From: Streptomyces erythrochromogenes
GTDB lineage: Bacteria; Actinomycetota; Actinomycetes; Streptomycetales; Streptomycetaceae
NCBI RefSeq assembly: GCF_036170895.1
Contig: NZ_CP108036.1
Location: forward strand, 4,591,501 to 4,655,500
Length of the DNA: 64,000 bases
Direction: 5' to 3'
Position numbers and translations under genes: made by a program. Within the stretch, counting starts at the first letter, position 1. Each line of letters begins with the position of its first letter. A model generated the notes under the pieces. The model did not search any database. It was not told the origin of the DNA and saw nothing but the letters and a program-made list of their open reading frames with translations. This document shows positions 60,087-64,000 of this stretch, piece after piece.

Positions 60087-64000
<3,914 letters not shown>

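Overview
The window reads as a stretch of the core chromosome of a Streptomyces or close relative. GC content is very high with strong third-position bias. Starts are often GTG or TTG behind GGAGG-type sites. Gene families are typical of streptomycetes: XRE/DUF5753 with DUF397, DUF4031, DUF2530, DUF2771, DUF3027, SigE-family sigma, futalosine-pathway menaquinone genes, an actinobacterial XPB helicase and a HelD-like helicase. I see no rRNA, tRNA, CRISPR array, prophage or intact insertion sequence. Apart from local decay the region looks ordinary and chromosomal.

Layout. 1-5.3 kb: end of an unknown gene, trpF, a small conserved protein, a membrane Ser/Thr kinase, a secreted I9-type protease-propeptide protein, a subtilase relic, and a membrane beta-propeller protein. 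5.2-8.6 kb: DUF397/XRE pair, a divergent two-gene hypothetical operon, a decayed gene, a GNAT acetyltransferase pair. 8.7-15 kb: murQ-murP (N-acetylmuramate recycling), two small proteins, a secreted class C serine hydrolase, an HTH protein and an Rpn-type relic. 15-22 kb: drug-efflux-type MFS, HD phosphohydrolase, cutC, HelD-like RNA polymerase helicase, a second class C hydrolase. 22-30 kb: truncated GT87, XPB helicase, DoxX, DUF4291, an XPB-associated/WYL-like protein, a membrane protein. 30-37 kb: SigE-family sigma with membrane partner, HAD phosphatase, cold-shock protein, mqnD-mqnB, DUF2771 lipoprotein, MFS, DUF3027. 38-43 kb: secreted propeller, SGNH hydrolase, aldo/keto reductase behind a perfect palindrome, very small membrane and secreted peptides, TrmB/LuxR-type regulator. 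43-51 kb: NlpC/P60 and M23 cell-wall hydrolases sharing a five-repeat C-terminal domain, ThpR, MarR-MFS pair, RHH protein, purine permease, DUF2530. 51-64 kb: CtpE-like P-type ATPase, SnoaL protein, PadR-SGNH pair, HEAT gene broken by one amber codon, sacsin-like ATPase, sortase F relic, serC, and a large FAD/Fe-S oxidoreductase cut by the window edge.

Main points. The most interesting module is the tandem pair of secreted peptidoglycan hydrolases (43417-46493). Each ends in five ~50-residue repeats combining an FG-GAP-like D-x-D-G-D stretch with an IGSGGWNGM signature reminiscent of the five-bladed lectin tachylectin-2. This suggests a shared wall-binding propeller. A second theme is gene decay: at least six broken genes lie among intact core genes (subtilase, lipoprotein-like, Rpn nuclease, GT87, HEAT repeat, class F sortase). 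A third is a family of GC-rich stem-loop repeats placed just beyond stop codons.
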